DNA from: Orlajensenia sp001423545
GTDB lineage: Bacteria; Actinomycetota; Actinomycetes; Actinomycetales; Microbacteriaceae
Length of the DNA: 64,000 nucleotides
Direction: 5' to 3'
Assembly: GCA_001423545.1 (NCBI GenBank)
Contig: LMOK01000001.1
Location: 248,001-312,000 of the forward strand
The position numbers and the translations under genes are program-made. Positions 62,559 to 64,000 of the stretch are shown in pieces. The notes under the pieces are model-generated. The model searched no databases. It had not been told where the DNA came from and saw only the letters and a list, made by a program, of their open reading frames with translations. Numbering within the stretch: the first letter of the stretch is position 1; each line of letters begins with the position of its first letter.

Positions 62559-63487
62559 CAGACACTCTGACCGGCCAGATCGTGTTGGCCGTCATCATCC
62601 TCGTCATCATCGTCTTCGTCCTGGTGGTGATCTTCCGCTCCATCCGGATCATCCCGCAGGCCTACGCCGGCGTCGTCGAGCGCCTCGGCCGCTACCACAA
62701 GACCTTCATGCCGGGGTTGAACCTTCTCGTTCCCTTCGTCGACAAGGTTCGCCGCCTCGTCGACCTGCGTGAACAGGTCGTCTCGTTTCCCCCGCAGCCC
62801 GTCATCACCGAGGACAACCTCGTCGTCTCGATCGACACCGTCGTCTACTTCCAGGTGACGGATGCCCGCGCCGCGACGTATGAGATCGCGAACTACCTGG
62901 GCGCCGTCGAGCAGCTCACCACGACCACCCTGCGCAACGTGGTCGGTGGTCTCAACCTCGAAGAGGCACTCACCAGCCGCGACAACATCAACGGCCAGCT
63001 GCGCATCGTCCTCGACGAGGCGACCGGCAAGTGGGGCATCCGCGTGAACCGCGTCGAGCTCAAGGCGATCGATCCGCCCCACTCCATCCAGGACTCGATG
63101 GAGAAGCAGATGCGTGCCGAGCGCGACCGCCGTGCACTCATCCTGACCGCCGAGGGTACGAAGCAGTCCGCGATCCTGACGGCGGAGGGTGCTCGCCAGG
63201 CCGAGATCCTGCGGGCCGAGGGCGATGCCAAGGCCGCGGTGCTCAGAGCCCAGGGTGAGGCGGAGGCCATCCGGACGGTCTTCACGGCCATCCACGAGGG
63301 TGACCCCGATCCGAAGCTGCTGGCCTACCAGTACCTCCAGACCCTCCCGCAGATCGCGCAGGGAGAGGCGAGCAAGCTCTGGATCATCCCGAGCGAGTTC
63401 ACCGAGGCCCTCAAGGGCTTCAGCTCCGCGTTCATCCCAGGACGGGGCGGGGCCACTCCCCCGGCCGATCCGCCGGTCTCCTCCTGA
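62555..63487 (+). CDS. SPFH/band 7 (stomatin-like) membrane protein
   Basis: A 310-residue protein with an N-terminal transmembrane helix (IVLAVIILVIIVFVLVVIF), the SPFH domain (IIPQAYAGVVERLGRYHKTFMPGLNLLVPFVD ... LREQVVSFPPQPVITEDNL), and a helical region with heptad-like repeats (ILTAEGTKQSAILTAEG, ARQAEILRAEGDAKAAV) that forms oligomers. The paired NfeD gene upstream makes this the stomatin/QmcA class that scaffolds membrane domains. Start codon overlaps the nfeD stop. Confidence 0.93.
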   Translation: MTDTLTGQIVLAVIILVIIVFVLVVIFRSIRIIPQAYAGVVERLGRYHKTFMPGLNLLVPFVDKVRRLVDLREQVVSFPPQPVITEDNLVVSIDTVVYFQVTDARAATYEIANYLGAVEQLTTTTLRNVVGGLNLEEALTSRDNINGQLRIVLDEATGKWGIRVNRVELKAIDPPHSIQDSMEKQMRAERDRRALILTAEGTKQSAILTAEGARQAEILRAEGDAKAAVLRAQGEAEAIRTVFTAIHEGDPDPKLLAYQYLQTLPQIAQGEASKLWIIPSEFTEALKGFSSAFIPGRGGATPPADPPVSS

Positions 63488-63503
63488 TCCTCCGGGCCCC
63501 CTC

Positions 63504-64000
63504 GTGCAGCCTCCGGGTTCTTACCTCGACACGGCGTGGCCGCGCGTCTTCGCGCATCGTGGCCTCGCCGTGTCGGCCCCGGAGAACACCCTCCTCGCCT
63601 TCCAACGCGCCTTCGAGGTCGGGGCCACCCACCTCGAGACCGATGTGCACACGAGTCGCGACGGAGTCGCGATCATCAGCCACGATCCCGATCTCGCGCG
63701 ACTCGTCGGGCGCCGGCAACGCATCGGCGATCTGTCGGCCGAGGAGCTGCTCGAGATCGATCTCGGTCACGGCCAGTCGTTCTGCACCCTCGAGGATGCC
63801 CTCACGACATTCCCGTCAGCTCGCTTCAACATCGATGTGAAGGATGCCGGCTCCATCGCAAGCGTCGCATCGACCGTGCGTGCGACCGAGGCACTCGAGC
63901 GCGTGCTGATCACCTCGTTCTCCGAACGGCGCCGGGCCGCAGCCGTGGCACTCCTGCCCGGAGTCGTGTCCTCGGCATCCGCATCGATCGTCGTCCGGGC
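63504..64000 (+). CDS. glycerophosphodiester phosphodiesterase, N-terminal part
   Basis: The first 165 residues of a GDPD-family enzyme, cut by the window end. The catalytic and metal motifs are RVFAHRGLAVSAPENTLLAF (His-Arg-Gly, Glu-Asn-Thr), HLETDVHTSRDGVAIISHD (Glu, Asp and the second catalytic His), DLARLVGRRQRIGDLSAEELLEIDLG and FNIDVKDA. No signal peptide, so it probably acts in the cytosol on glycerophosphodiesters, giving glycerol 3-phosphate. The start is the GTG at 63504; the ribosome site is weak. Confidence 0.9.
   Translation, partial: MQPPGSYLDTAWPRVFAHRGLAVSAPENTLLAFQRAFEVGATHLETDVHTSRDGVAIISHDPDLARLVGRRQRIGDLSAEELLEIDLGHGQSFCTLEDALTTFPSARFNIDVKDAGSIASVASTVRATEALERVLITSFSERRRAAAVALLPGVVSSASASIVVR

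Overview
The window is a GC-rich, gene-dense chromosomal segment of an actinobacterium, most likely a member of the Microbacteriaceae (order Micrococcales). The support is the glnA2-glnE / glnA1-RDD-DUF4191 block, the lpdA-sucB pair, the trpD | ctaE-qcrCAB block and the erpA-ctaCDF block, all in an order close to that of other Actinobacteria, together with a second type II topoisomerase pair, a DUF7455 gene and frequent leaderless promoters. No species is claimed. No rRNA, tRNA, CRISPR array, insertion sequence or prophage was seen. Two short runs of N (60900-60979 and 61112-61190) are assembly gaps.

Layout. 1-8.5 kb: nitrogen block (panB start, glnA2, glnE, a CPBP protease, glnA1, RDD and DUF4191 proteins). 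8.7-17.2 kb: a membrane-anchored pseudokinase, the 2-oxoacid dehydrogenase E2 and E3 genes, leucyl aminopeptidase, a PAC2 protein and an MFS transporter. 17.4-27.7 kb: the primary sigma factor, murT-gatD, DUF7455, topoisomerase IV genes parE and parC facing each other around an SRPBCC gene, a phosphodiesterase and DUF3043. 28.5-34.5 kb: a secreted fibronectin-type protein, an M20 peptidase and erpA. 34.7-43 kb: the aerobic respiratory chain (ctaCDF on plus; ctaE-qcrCAB on minus). 43.1-49.2 kb: trpD, then glycerol and dihydroxyacetone use (glpFK on minus, divergent dhaKLM on plus). 49.2-54.8 kb: small accessory genes and a UvrA-like ABC ATPase. 55.2-60.2 kb: a very large secreted GH3 glucosidase. 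60.3-64 kb: a DUF308 membrane protein, an SDR, NfeD-SPFH and the start of a glycerophosphodiester phosphodiesterase.

How genes work together. GlnE controls adenylylation of glutamine synthetase, and glnA1 carries a GlnR-type operator. ErpA supplies iron-sulfur clusters and lies beside the genes for the bcc-aa3 respiratory chain. GlpF, GlpK and DhaKLM cover uptake and phosphorylation of glycerol and dihydroxyacetone from one shared intergenic region with a repeated operator-like element. A CelR-type operator precedes the GH3 gene.

The most interesting observation is the murT-gatD pair. GatD has Gly at position 94, where the glutaminase family has its catalytic Cys, while the catalytic His189 is kept. 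MurT contains no cysteine, so it lacks the usual Cys4 ribbon. In Microbacteriaceae (type B peptidoglycan) the D-Glu alpha-carboxyl that MurT-GatD normally amidates instead carries the interpeptide bridge. I therefore infer that the pair may have been retargeted, perhaps into the bridge-forming ligase. A second window-wide signal is a -10 hexamer placed 6-8 bases before an ATG or GTG at fourteen genes, the signature of leaderless transcripts.
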